DNA from: Liolophura sinensis
Lineage: Eukaryota; Mollusca; Polyplacophora; Chitonida; Chitonidae
Assembly (NCBI RefSeq): GCF_032854445.1
Contig: NC_088306.1
Coordinates: 13,451,386 to 13,515,385, forward strand
Reading direction: 5' to 3'
Length of the DNA stretch: 64,000 nucleotides
The position numbers were made by a program, and so were the translations under genes. Shown here one piece after another: positions 44,813 through 54,974 of the stretch. Numbering within the stretch: position 1 is the stretch's first letter; each line of letters starts with the position of its first letter. Below the pieces are notes generated by a model. The model did no database searches. It was not told where the DNA came from and saw only the letters and a program-made list of their open reading frames with translations.

Positions 44813-45732
44813 GCCGATACCAACCCCAGCGACGACGATGGCTGTCTTCTCCGCATCGTGATTCTTTTCCTTTAGGGGTTCGGCGGTAGGAACGCGCGTG
44901 GTGGGTGGTGGGACGCTTTCTTGTGGCTCAACGATCCCGTGGGAAGGTGGTGGGACGCTTTCTTGTGGCTCAACGATCCCGTGGAATGGTGCCCGCTTGT
45001 GCAAAGTGGGCGGCACTTTAGCGTTCACAACCTCATTGCCGCCTAGCTTCTGGTCCTCTGTGACCACGACGATTTTGTTGTTGTAGTTCGCCACATGGCC
45101 GATCTGCAGAAGCATGTCGCTGGGGGCCATATATAGGCCTATGCCATACACAAAGTCTACAGCGCTCCCGGCATACTGTAGCACGTCCTGGTAGCGTTTG
45201 ATAGCAGACGGAAGGTCGATCGGAGAGGCAATAGCGTCTTCAACGTTCGCGGCAAACTGTTTTACGCGTCGAAGGCTGTGCCCGTGCCTAGAATACGCGC
45301 CCTTGTTTGCGCTTGGGCGCCTAGAATAGCCCACACGTATGTCCGGATGGAATCGTTTAGGCGCTCTACGCCCGGCTGCGTGAATCCTTGGGATTTGTCG
45401 ACAATGAACGACGCCCAAGCCTCCTCGGCGTCCTGCTGGATGTAGTCGACGTGGAGCGCTGTAGGCTTTCTAGAGAACGACATCCTGCTCGGATCAAAGG
45501 TCCCATCGCCAACGGGGCTGTAACCCGTTCTCGTGACAAAGTAATATGCCACTCCGAGGCCGTGATTCACCCCATTGCGCCTCCAGTCTTTGTGCGTATC
45601 TACGTGAAACTCCCTACAAATCCTCTCATAGGCCTTCTTGTCGTAGGGGTTTTCGAATGTCGCCCACGCTCTGTCTTGTGGCAGGGGGGGGGGCTGGATC
45701 TCTTCCAAGAACCGCCTAACTTGGTTATACAC
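44786..45732 (-). pseudogene. Conserved Polinton structural-type protein, one frameshift, C-terminal TM
   Basis: The N-terminal part has 'VRRFLEEIQPPPLPQDRAW' and 'FHVDTHKDWRRNGVNHGL'. A 1-nt indel at about 45265-45290 separates it from the C-terminal part with 'GIGLYMAPSDMLLQIGHV'. A Pro-rich repeat ('HGIVEPQESVPPP' twice) and a terminal membrane helix 'IVVAGVGIGLLLLW' follow. The first codon shown is GTG; the true start probably lies upstream, overlapping the divergent plus-strand gene. I recognise the MAPSDM block as recurrent in Polintons, without a known activity. Confidence 0.6.
44898..44985. repeat. 45-bp repeat, two copies, within the Pro-rich region
   Basis: 'GGTGGGACGCTTTCTTGTGG' plus 'CTCAACGATCCCGTGG' occurs twice in tandem, encoding 'HGIVEPQESVPPP' twice on the minus strand. 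Confidence 0.85.
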
Positions 45733-46191
45733 ATGGAACGTGTACAGGGCCCTTATTTGTTGGTCGGGGGCGAGAAGATGGTCTTTTACAGAGACACCAC
45801 AGCCCGTGGTTGCGCACCAGCCATCATACAGCTCACGTCGCTTGCCCCAATCTTAGGGTTCTCCGACGGGAAGAAGGATATCTGGTTGGTTGTGGAGGGT
45901 GAGAATCTACCTAACTTGGTCACACACAAAGAAGTCTTCGTGCATTTGGATGAACTGAGCACCTCAGAAAACGTGAGAATAACCTCAGATTTCGGTGGCG
46001 GTTCAACACTACTTCAGTCCGTCGCCGTGACAGGTGAAGGGATAAACTGCGGGAAGACAGTTTCATTTCCCAATCCACAGTACAAAGCCTTGCGCACCGA
46101 CTATATAACGCACTTGACCGTGGCACTTTTAGACAAAAACGGCAAGTATATTAATGTAGGGTACCTCAGTGCTACCATAGAAATACAATAA
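45733..46191 (+). CDS. Putative minor capsid (penton-like) protein
   Basis: The ATG at 45733 gives 152 residues; a later ATG at 45778 ('MVFYRDTTARG') is also possible. The upstream extension of the frame is antisense to the preceding gene and was not used. The predicted strand pattern, with 'DIWLVVEGENLPNL', 'NPQYKALRTDYITHL' and 'LLDKNGKYINVGYLSATIEI', fits a small beta-sandwich, and the C-terminal block resembles single jelly-roll penton-type proteins of this virus group. This is inference from pattern. The frame is intact. Confidence 0.5.
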   Translation: MERVQGPYLLVGGEKMVFYRDTTARGCAPAIIQLTSLAPILGFSDGKKDIWLVVEGENLPNLVTHKEVFVHLDELSTSENVRITSDFGGGSTLLQSVAVTGEGINCGKTVSFPNPQYKALRTDYITHLTVALLDKNGKYINVGYLSATIEIQ

Positions 46192-46193
46192 GT

Positions 46194-47038
46194 ATGGTGG
46201 ACGCAGCCGGTCCCAGGTCTGCGTGCCTATCTTTCAGCGACTTGGCAGATATGTCGGAGTTCGAACTTCAAGGCCAGGAAGGTAAAATCTACGCCTTCCA
46301 GTTTCAAAGTGGCAAGTACATCCGCAAAAATATTGCGGGGTGGGGGAGGGGGGGGGGGGGGCGGTAAGCAGAACCTGCCACGTTTGCTTCCCTTCAAAAT
46401 GTCTCATCCTCTGTAGAGCAAGATCGCAGGTCACCGTCTGAGGTGATTGAAGAACAAAAACTCTCTTTAATTCGCTTTGAAGACCGCTTTATTCTTACCA
46501 GAGCTCGCGACCCCGATTGGTTTGTAGATGTGAAGGTGTCCCCGATGACGGTCCAGGCCGACGGGGCCCTGGTGAAAAAGTTTTCAACTCCGGAGCCTCT
46601 TTCGTGTCGTGGGTACCAACCATCGACTGTCATATAGCTTTGGGTGGAAGAGGTTACTTCACACTATCTGCGGCGCCGGGTGTAGAGGCTGTGCTTCTTA
46701 GCGCGAATTCCATATCTCCGGTCATGCCACGAATAAACCCTCTATCTATACTTATCTTCAACATCATACTTGGCGTGGCTTCTCAGCGCCGTTCCTCCTT
46801 GATTACCGGTTTGAGACTAAAATGGCCTGCAGAGCACAATGGAAAGGAGCTCAGACGTATGATCAAATTACAGGCCCAGGGCGATCCAGTCATCCGGAGC
46901 TCTCTCGAGGATATACGGGTCTTTGCAGGGAGCGATATCCTCAATGGAATCAATTTAGAGTCCGGTATAAGACTTCGCAGCTTTCGTGTTAGTATTCCCG
47001 ATGACGATTTAGAGTTTACCGACGTTGTTGATTTGTAG
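46194..47038 (+). pseudogene. Unrecognised Polinton protein, broken by a G-run stop and a frameshift
   Basis: The start at 46194 is followed by 'FELQGQEGKIYAFQFQSGKY'. A G-run (46348-46361) leads into TAA at 46365-46367. The same frame reopens to about 46600 ('RFILTRARDPDWFVDVKV'), then shifts into frame 2 ('SWVPTIDCHIALGGRGYFTL') and runs to 47038. The mix of beta-rich sections would suit a spike or fibre, but nothing is recognised. It starts 2 nt after the preceding stop, so the two may be co-transcribed. Confidence 0.5.
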
Positions 47039-47048
47039 GACGGACAAT

Positions 47049-47723
47049 ATGGGACGACTGTACCCAGCGATCACGGATGAAGAGCCGACGATTACGGATG
47101 ACCACCTCTTGGCCCCGACCGCGCCGACGATTATGGTTGAAACCCCCCCGGAGGGCTTGGCGCACGCCCATCGCCTGCAGTATATCAGCGAAATACAGAG
47201 GCAGCTTGAATCTGAGCGAGATCTCCGCCGGGCCTTGTACAAAAAGTACCGGCGCGGTGTCTTAGCCGCCGAGGCTCTTGATTCGGCCATGCTCACGGCC
47301 GGTTTGGGACTAGGGGTTGCAGGTGTGGGACTCCTCACAACAATAATTGCAGCCCCTGCTGTCTTGGCCATGGAAGCTGCGGCCCTAGCTTGCGGTGTCT
47401 TAAATGCCGCCGGAAAATTCGTTAGCCGCCGACTTCACGCAAAGGCCAAGAAACATAACGATATACGGCTGTTGGCTGAGGCCAAACTTAACAGCATCCG
47501 TGCGCAGCTATCTAAGGCATTATCTGATGGTGTTATTTTGGACGTAGAGTACAGGCAAGTCGTTTAAGAGCTCCAGAACTACTCTGATCTTAAGCAGGAG
47601 ATAAGCGCCAAGTATCGTAAGGCATTCAACGCCGTAGAGATCGATGAAAGCACGAAAAAACAGCTTATAGATCGCGGCCGAAAACTAGCTCGGCAAGAGC
47701 TGAAAAACGCTCTTTCCGAATGA
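47049..47723 (+). pseudogene. Conserved Polinton membrane protein with one in-frame stop
   Basis: Opens 'MGRLYPAITDEEPT', then a coiled segment 'RLQYISEIQRQLESERDLRR', a hydrophobic section 'AGLGLGVAGVGLLTTIIAAP' and a second 'AMEAAALACGVL', then basic coiled sequence. TAA at 47565-47567 follows 'YRQVV'; the same frame continues for 51 codons to TGA at 47721-47723 ('DESTKKQLIDRGRKLARQEL'). Full length would be about 224 codons. I recognise the YKKYRRG and hydrophobic core as a frequent Polinton protein, with no known function. Confidence 0.65.
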
Positions 47724-47745
47724 TGTTCTGGGGAGGACCCCGGGG

Positions 47746-48009
47746 TTAGGGTTGTTGCCGCATTAGCTCGGGCAGCAGCCGGTTTTCATAATACTGCCGG
47801 ATGGGCTCGTGGTGCTCCACCGAAGCGCACACGTCGTTGATGAAGAGCTTCAGCACGAGCAGCCGGCCCGCGTTGACGCGTCCTTCCTTAAACATGCTTT
47901 GGGTGACTTCTTTGTAGTCTCCAAGTCTTGCACCGTGCCGACTAACTTCGCCCAAATAGGCCGGCTGGTCGTTTTCAGCGCCTGCGCGGGAGATCCCATG
48001 ATTATTCAT
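47746..48009 (-). CDS. 87-residue small protein next to right TIR
   Basis: Intact frame, outermost gene at the right end, pointing inward. It contains 'VLKLFINDVCASVEHHEPIR' and 'YENRLLPELMRQQ'. No domain recognised. Whether it is a real gene rests on position and lack of stops; neither A nor B includes this part of the element for comparison. Confidence 0.5.
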   Translation of the reverse strand: MNNHGISRAGAENDQPAYLGEVSRHGARLGDYKEVTQSMFKEGRVNAGRLLVLKLFINDVCASVEHHEPIRQYYENRLLPELMRQQP

Positions 48010-48052
48010 TGTATGCGCTGTATACCTAATAAGAAATTTCGATAGCCACCAG

Positions 48053-48288
48053 ACCCTCCGCTGGGGGGCTGGGGGCCTCTATTTGTTCTGGGGAGGGCCC
48101 AAGGGGGGCGTGCGCTAGAACTTCTGGACCTCGCCGGGAATGGGGGCTGGGAGCCTCTATTTGCCAAGGGGAGGGTGCGCCAGAACCCTCCTTCTTTATA
48201 CTACTATGTTTATATCTTTTCACGAGAAGGGGCATGGAGCCTCCATTTGCCAAATGGAGGGTGTGCCAGAACTCCTATTCCCTATACT
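48053..48288 (-). repeat. Right terminal inverted repeat of copy C with an extra iteron
   Basis: Read from 48288 inward it repeats the left end for 44 bp, then a ~95-bp insertion brings a second start (GTATAAAGAAGGAGGG) and the remaining iterons. Three 'TTCTGG/TTCTAGC...CAAATAGAGGC'-type iterons are present, against two on the left. Confidence 0.85.
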
Positions 48289-48318
48289 ACTACACCAATC
48301 AAATAAAAAACATAAATA
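48289..48318 (+). repeat. SINE family B, 3' end, continuing from 38133
   Basis: 'ACACCAATCAAATAAAAAACATAAATA' is the SINE tail missing from the fragment left of copy C, showing that copy C inserted into this SINE. Confidence 0.7.
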
Positions 48319-51149
48319 CATATATATCTTCAACAAGATGAGTGTAGAAACACTCCGCCAGTCGTTTACACATTGTGCAGTGATATCCTGAAACACTTTA
48401 TAGCACAATCTCGCCGTTAGGTCTGACACTCTTACCTGTTAGGGCTGAAAATGATCTTGAAATCAGACTGTTAGAAGAAAGTATGGGTTTTTCAAATTCG
48501 TGGTTCAGTATATCTTTATTAACTCACATCCCTCTACCTTATACTTTTAAGTGCATATATGTCCAGCGTTAACTGACAGCTAAGGGGCGGTTCAGCGTGT
48601 TTAAGTTTTTGCATATCCTTAGAAAGTGTTGTAAAGTGGTTTATGTTTATAATGTGAAAAAAAATCATTTAATGAATTTGAGAAAGGTTTATATGCATAT
48701 GTAACCACATATTTCGAAAGGCAAATTGTTTTTTTTTACAGTTTAAGTATTTTCTGCGTGGAAGCAAGAATCCCATAATGAGCTACTTCAGTGTCAAGAT
48801 CTGTATGTCTTAAAAGCGAGGTAAAACGATAAGGACTGAGATTGTACAAAAATGGCATTGTATTGGAACCGCTGTTGTTTTTGGAGCATAATACAGAGTT
48901 TTCCGCGCTTTTCAATTGGCATGGTGTGACCTCATGCAAGAACACTTGACGTCAAACGCGCAGGACATCACACCATAAAAATCGTCTCATCTTGGTGATC
49001 AATCGTCACATGAAGATTATCATGTCACACTAGGAAAATTTTACGAAAGAATGCCGAAGATTTTGTTTTTGAGGACTCTTCACCAATTGGGGTTAAACAG
49101 TGTTATTCATCGTAAAAAATTTTTGAACCGTGCTGTTAGCTGTGTTCCTTACGCTACCTATCATATCGGTTTCCTATAGTCACAACTAATGTAAATCTTC
49201 AACCTTTTTCAACCACAAAAGTACTTTTCGAGATAAATTTATGTATACAATTATTACGAAAATGACGCTAAAATGATTTGTTTGTGTCATTAAAATGTAA
49301 GCTTCATAAAACTGTGCACATTATTTACCTAATCCGGTTATAAGAACACATCACTCTGCCAAAAATATCAAATGTGAATTTATGGATGCAGATAGAGGAA
49401 GGTCCTTCTGAAAATTGAATTGTTATCTTGAGATAGATAAATACACAGATATTATAACTGATAAAATCAACTGTGTACTGTGTGACAGAAATACGTTATT
49501 TAAATCTATAGACTGATGGATTAAGTTGATGTATACATAACATGCACTTTCTGAAAATGTGGTTAAGAAATTGGGAGGAGAATCAACAAAGTACGCATCA
49601 AGGAAAATGAAAGATCGAAACAAGAGTGAAGAGGAGTTCAAGAATGAAATCAATAGTTTGAAAAGATATGTTCATTAGAAATTTAGAAAATCAGGAAAAA
49701 CTGTTTTTAGAAAATCTCAGAAACGAGAAGATACACACCATTACTTTGAGAGCTAAAGCCAGTAGGGGGGATAAAAGAGACAAAACAACAACAGTGCTTT
49801 CTTGCTTTTATGAAGATAACGTACCGTTTTGCATGAACTTGAGGTGAGAATCCCCGAAATATACATCAAGGAAAATAAAAGATTGAGATAAAAGCGGAAC
49901 GGACTGGAGAGATATGTTCTTTAAAATAATTAGATAATATTGTTATCGCAAACGTTAATACTTGAGAAAGATTCTTGAGAAAATATTTGCGACAGTAAAA
50001 AAATATTGAAGGCTTAGGGAAAATAGTATGAAGCCCTATATAGCAAACGAGAAGTTAAAATATCAAAGATGAAATAAAACAATGGTAAACTGTAACTGCG
50101 TCTTGGACGTTTGCGGAAAGTGTTAAAGAATTACTTAACTTCGTCACATTCATAACGAAATGGGTCCAGTCTTCGTATAATAATATTCAAATGTGTGGAT
50201 ACACACTTGTCCAGCTTTCGTTTATTGGGGGTCTGGAAACGAAGCGGACAGAGTTCTATGGTGGCATTTCTGACGTGGTGAAAATTGTCACCGATTTATC
50301 GAAGTAGTTCCACTTGAGTGTACTGAAGCGGTATGTTTTAGCGTCTCCGCAGGGTTTTCTTCTGTTTGGGTATGTAAACCGGAATAGAGCATCGTCATAG
50401 TGAAAGGCAATACTTAGTTCATAAAATACCGGTCAAATTATGTTGTTTCACAGTAAAAATTTAGTCTCTTTTATCTGCATGATACAAAATGATCGCCTTC
50501 CATTGATTCGGCCAGGTCAATTATTTAAAAAATGTTTGTTGCGGGTAACCACCAGCGTTCGTGGCGAATAAAAAAGCTGATAGGCTGGCAAAATTCAATA
50601 GTCATCCATGACCAGGAAAAATTTTGGTAGAGGCACATGTCCTTATAAACGAGTGTATATGTTTCACTAAACTATTAAGCTTCTTTCTCGTTTGGCGGCC
50701 TTGTATGTTTTTATCCAGGACGATTCTGTTCTTGTTTAACGACGCTCAATGCTACAGCATGTGTACCAGTGTTCACCAGCAGGCGTCCCGTGCCCTGCCG
50801 GAAGTCGTACATTAGGCTGGCCTCGTACCTCTTCAAGCAAATATATATGAGAAATGGCCATTAAGCTTTCAACAAGGTACGGGGCCGTCTAGTCATAGGC
50901 TTGCTGCTGCTGAAGTTGTGCTGAAGTTGTGGCCCTACATCGGTCGTCAAACCAGCGCGGTTTGCAAAGTCTAAATTAAATTACATGTGGCGTTTTATTT
51001 ATTTTTTAAAGGGTGAGGGAGAAGCTATTTCCAACATTAGCATAGGCGTCAGTAAGATAATGTGACAAGGAAGACCGCACACGATCATTTCAAAAACAAG
51101 GGGTGGAAGGAAGACCGTGGCTGCAGTGCATGTATGACGTGGAGAAAAT
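48319..51149. other. Intron or intergenic DNA with possible LINE remains
   Basis: No supported gene. Two related A-rich segments, 'CATCAAGGAAAATGAAAGAT' (49596) and 'CATCAAGGAAAATAAAAGAT' (49863), may be pieces of a decayed LINE spacer. AT-rich otherwise. Confidence 0.4.
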
Positions 51150-51353
51150 GTTATGCGGTGTCGGTGTTCGGCATGCTTTAAGTGTTATGCGGTGTCGGTG
51201 TTCTGCGCGCTTTGAGTGCAATGCGTTGTCGGTGTTCGGCACGCTCAGAGTGTTCTGCGGTATCGGTGTTCGGCATGCTTTCAGTGTTAGGCGGTGTCGG
51301 TTTTCAGCACGCTTTGAGTGTTATGCGGTGGAGGTGTTCGGCATGCATTGAGT
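51150..51353. repeat. ~33-bp tandem repeat, about 6 copies
   Basis: The unit is close to 'GCGGTGTCGGTGTTCGGCAT' plus 'GCTTTGAGTGTTAT'. The period is divisible by three, so open frames appear by chance on the plus strand. Confidence 0.85.
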
Positions 51354-52460
51354 TTCTCCTAGAATCCTGGATATAAACTCCCACATCAACCTTATTATTG
51401 TCGAAATCGTCAGTCCTGTCCAGTATCAACACTCTTGTTACTTCCCCTGATCTGACAACATAGGGTCGAGTACCGACTACCTCCATTGCGCAACTTATCC
51501 CTGTTTCACCCCAGTCTGTGCTCTATATGTACCATAGTCTTGAGCTACGTAGGTCACTGACATCACTCTTTGGCGGCTGCTAGCTCACTCAACGCAGCAG
51601 TGTCTAGTGTTAGATAAAGGACACACCCATCGAACCATTACACTGTTTTTCTTTGGCACATTCGAATTCACGCTTGACTTCAACTGACTTACAAGTGTAT
51701 CTGAAGGTATATTTTAATACAGTTCTATCCCTGAGTAATTAGAATTGTTCGTTGCGAAAGGAAAATGGAACTTTGTATGCATAAGGGCCTATAAGGCCTA
51801 CATGTAATTTGGTATATAAACCGAAGTGAAATTTTGGCCTACTGAAATTTGACGAGGGCTTATCATCATACACTGCACAATAACCAGACCCATTTAAACC
51901 CATGCGTTCTAGTTTCATAATGGAGCAGGGTGCCAGCGAGGAATGCCAGAATGTTCTCGTAGTTTATCTCGGATGTTCATCTCTCGACAATGCATGTGTT
52001 ACCATTTAGAACTTACAATGTTCGTAAGATTTATAATGCGGGTCGTTTTATAAATTCTTCAAACTTCAAATAATTATATCACTATAAACGTCTACAAAGC
52101 AGACATTTTCTGACAGGTAAATATTTGGTATAATCTAAACTAATAACAAAAGAAAATGGTACATTAGGCGGAAAATCGGCTCCAGAGAGGTTAAAAAAAG
52201 TGCAAATTTCCAAATCACACCACAATTCTGTGTATTTCCAAATACGAGTAAGAAATCTGGTCGAACTGCCCATATCATGAATTCCACGTAAAATGAGCCA
52301 CTGAAGCCAAATTTCAAAATAACATTTTTGGAACTCTTGTAGTAAATCCAAACAAGAGCACTACCTAAAGCCCTGAAATTGACTGTAGCTTTTGAATATG
52401 CATGAGGTATTTGTCTTTCGCGTGCTGAAAACTTCAACCGGAAATTGTAGGCCTTTGTCA
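51354..52460. other. No gene recognised
   Basis: Only short unsupported frames are seen. Confidence 0.45.
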
Positions 52461-52521
52461 CGAGGCCGGCGTACGCATGGTGAGATTTTACAGTCGCTAA
52501 TCTGGACCCATCTTCAGCAAG

Positions 52522-53088
52522 GTAAGAGTTTTCAGCCCTAATTTATGGCTCATTTTGTAGATAAATTCACACTTTATAAAACACAGCCAGTTATTTTGTC
52601 AAACATTCGTTCAAAAGCAACTTAGCTAGCCAAAAGTTTACGTGAATATCCTTGTTTATTCGTACGATTTTGGTGATTCCGTCACGAAAAGTGCTACTTT
52701 TTAAAATATTGCAGTTCATGCAGTAGTCTTACTAAAGGGAGGATTAAAATACAAAGGCAAGTCGGTGTTAAGGGTCTTTTACATAAAAAATCGAGAGTTT
52801 AACGACAAATACAAATCCCACATAACCGTGACGGAATCACGAAAACCGTGTGACGGAATCACTACCAATATGTGATTCCGTCACTTTCGCTTTACAATGC
52901 GAAGGACTTAATTAGAATATAAATACGGTATTGTTGTGCAATTTTAAAAAGCTCCGTTTAGCATATATGATGACAAAAGTACACATTGAACAAATCTGAG
53001 GTTAAAAAATAGGCCTGTTTGATTAATACAAAACAAACTATAACAACAATTATGTATCTGTTCAAAGCTCAATCTTGTTATATTGCAG
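52522..53088 (+). other. Predicted 5'-UTR intron carrying four 13-bp motifs
   Basis: The donor GTAAGAG matches the consensus fully; the acceptor TTGTTATATTGCAG is acceptable though its pyrimidine tract is weak. The intron ends just before the coding start. Confidence 0.5.
52673..52884. repeat. Upstream cluster of four GTGATTCCGTCAC motifs
   Basis: Positions are 52673-52685 (+), 52828-52840 (-), 52850-52862 (-) and 52872-52884 (+). The last three are exactly 22 bp apart start to start, two helical turns, which favours protein binding on one DNA face. The motif has dyad ends, GTGA and TCAC. Confidence 0.9.
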
Positions 53089-53089
53089 C

Positions 53090-53725
53090 ATGCCTAAATC
53101 AGCCGCAGAACGACAGAGGGATAGAAGGAACCGATTGAAAAGTGATGCTGAAGCATTGGAATTGTACCAAGAGAATGACAGGCTACGGAAGCAGGCGCGG
53201 AGGGCACGGATGACAACTGCTGAGTTGGAAACTCTGCGAAATAAAACAATGCTGAATACCCGAGCATGGAGGGAAAGGAATATGGACACCACTGTGACTA
53301 GTACAGAGACACCGTCAGGTTCAGGCACACCTTACAGCTGTCCCCAAACGTTTGGCAAGGCAAAACGTAAAGTCGAAAGGTCACTCCCCATCAGTCCACA
53401 TAAACGACTGGCAGTGATTAAAGGCCTGGCTTCACGGTATTTATCAGTGAAGTTTACAACACCTCGAAGCACGGGAATAGATGTCAGAACTAAAGCTACT
53501 GTATCAGAATATTATCAAAGCGATTCCATTTCGAGAATGACCCCAGGTAAAGCTGACGTCATCATTGTCAGAGACGACAACGGATTCAAAGTGAAGCAGC
53601 AAAAGCGACATATGAGTATGACGATCTCAGAAGCATTCCAACTATTCAAAGCCGACCATCCTGAATGTGAAGTGGGGAAATCGTCATTTGCTTCTCTTCG
53701 ACCACAATTTGTGTTACTTAGCTAA
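53090..53725 (+). CDS. 211-residue protein with basic N-terminus, family not named
   Basis: ATG at 53090. The N-terminal ~60 residues are basic and helical ('SAAERQRDRRNRLKSDAEAL', 'LYQENDRLRKQARRARM') and look somewhat like a bZIP or other DNA-binding helix. A middle Ser/Thr/Pro linker follows. The C-terminal part has 'TPGKADVIIVRDDNGFKVKQ' and 'ECEVGKSSFASLRPQFVLLS'. I recognise the C-terminal pattern loosely as a multi-copy invertebrate family of unknown function that usually continues further, so this may be a short form or lack a later exon. The flanking motif array suggests binding to its own locus, as transposases or autoregulators do; this is inference. Confidence 0.7.
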   Translation: MPKSAAERQRDRRNRLKSDAEALELYQENDRLRKQARRARMTTAELETLRNKTMLNTRAWRERNMDTTVTSTETPSGSGTPYSCPQTFGKAKRKVERSLPISPHKRLAVIKGLASRYLSVKFTTPRSTGIDVRTKATVSEYYQSDSISRMTPGKADVIIVRDDNGFKVKQQKRHMSMTISEAFQLFKADHPECEVGKSSFASLRPQFVLLS

Positions 53726-53779
53726 TCGCGATATTGTCCAAACTAATTTTATTCCCATAGTTATGATAAAATCGTACTC

Positions 53780-54183
53780 GTGATTCCGTCACGATAATTT
53801 TGTGATTCCGTCACAGCGGTATACTCAGTTTTTTTTTTCTTGTTTGGTCTGTTTTCTATACAAAAAAGCTTCTAATACCTCGGCAGTTCATTGGCGCCTG
53901 CAAATAATACTTTGTTTGCATGATTCCTGGTCACAGCTCGCACATTTTGGGTGAAATGTACTAGTGGTACAGAATGCACTTCCAAGTCATGTGATTCCGT
54001 CACGGAGATTTCAGAACTCCGGCCTATAAAAAAAATCCGGTATATGACACTGGTTTCTCAATAAAATGTTGGGAATTTCACTGTCGTTGTTAAAAACAGT
54101 AAGTTTCTGTTCTGATCAGTGTGCGGTAACGTTGTAGCGCATATCAAAGAACCGCGACACCTTTGCAAATGTGATTCCGTCAC
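53780..54183 (+). repeat. Downstream cluster of four GTGATTCCGTCAC motifs
   Basis: Positions are 53780-53792, 53802-53814, 53991-54003 and 54171-54183, all on the plus strand. The first two are again exactly 22 bp apart. Confidence 0.9.
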
Positions 54184-54261
54184 GCTGGACTTCATGATAT
54201 AAAGTTAAATTGCCGTAGAAGAGATGGTTGTTTAGTAATAAAATAAAATACGTACAGTCGA

Positions 54262-54974
54262 TCAAAAACGTCAATTTTTGGTGTTTTTTTTAATTTACTG
54301 TATGAACATCAACGTTAACCTGAAAAATACATTTACTGAAACCTTTTTATGTGTATTTCAGACTGCTGTCAAAGTTTCGTTTGGGTTAACGTCTTTTTCT
54401 TTATATGTAAACATAAACGTTATAACGTGATGGGGATTGTCATAGTTTGACAAGTTCAAAATCCGTATTGCTGAAAAAATGTGTAAAGCATCCCTCATGG
54501 TACAGAGAACTAACGAAGTTGGTGTGGAGCACACATTGAGAAAGTGTTCGAATCTCAGACGTTCTTTTTTTTTCTTTGTAAACATTCTTTTGTGTGAGTA
54601 AAGATACAGGCCAACTTGAATTAAATAAGTGTTGTTATGGATCAGATTCAATAACCGTTAAGGTATCTTCACACGTGCGATTTAAATAAATGGCCATACA
54701 GAACTGAAAACAGGCCATACGAACGTGTCAACAGCTGTCAATCACAATTATGATCAGTTTCGATTCTTGAGATGCAGCTTTCCTGCGGTGCCTATTCCTC
54801 ACCTTATCATACCTGGCACCGTACCATTGTCCTATATGTGCGATTATCGTACATGTATATACGACATCTTCGTGAAACTGTGCCCAGGTCCTTTCGACTG
54901 GCATTGAGTTGTTTTTTTTTTTTGCTTTCAGCTTTTGTTTTCCCTTTAACAAAAATCACCAAAATTATTTGTCT
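54262..54974. other. No gene recognised
   Basis: AT-rich with T-runs. ORFs are short and unsupported. Confidence 0.45.

Larger units (their letters stand above)
38134..48288 (+). mobile_element. Polinton/Maverick-like element, copy C, with both ends
   Basis: Terminal inverted repeats share their first 44 bp, beginning AGTATAGGGAATAGGAGTTC. At 10.15 kb the element is shorter than usual Polintons (15-20 kb) because the polB 3' end, the integrase and most of the 149-residue gene are deleted at 40436/40437. Relative to A and B it is inverted: zinc protein and polB run rightward; 79-residue protein, Lys-rich protein, ATPase and capsid protein run leftward; seven more genes follow. No adenovirus-type protease is recognisable. 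A 6-bp target duplication could not be found at either possible boundary. Confidence 0.92.
52461..54261 (+). other. Compact locus: ORF with 5'-UTR intron inside an array of eight 13-bp motifs
   Basis: A strong donor (CAGCAAG then GTAAGAG at 52522) and an acceptor (TATTGCAG ending 53088) frame a 567-bp intron one base before the ORF's ATG context. GTGATTCCGTCAC or its complement occurs at 52673(+), 52828(-), 52850(-), 52872(+), 53780(+), 53802(+), 53991(+) and 54171(+). AATAAA occurs at 54060 and again near 54236. Four motifs lie in the intron and two to four in the 3' UTR, depending on polyadenylation. The boundaries given are approximate. Confidence 0.6.

Noticed and set aside
45388-46191. 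267-codon plus-strand ORF
   Set aside because: Its first 115 codons are antisense to the better supported gene at 44786-45732; the ATG at 45733 was used instead.
38128-48294. 6-bp target-site duplication for copy C
   Set aside because: TTCTTC on the left and ACTACA on the right do not match, and moving the boundary by a few bases gives no better pair.
49380-50300. LINE ORF2 fragment
   Set aside because: A/Lys-rich frames are suggestive but no reverse-transcriptase motif could be found, unlike at 27.4-29.0 kb.
51103-51351. Repetitive 82- and 64-codon ORFs
   Set aside because: They are produced by a 33-bp repeat whose period is divisible by three.
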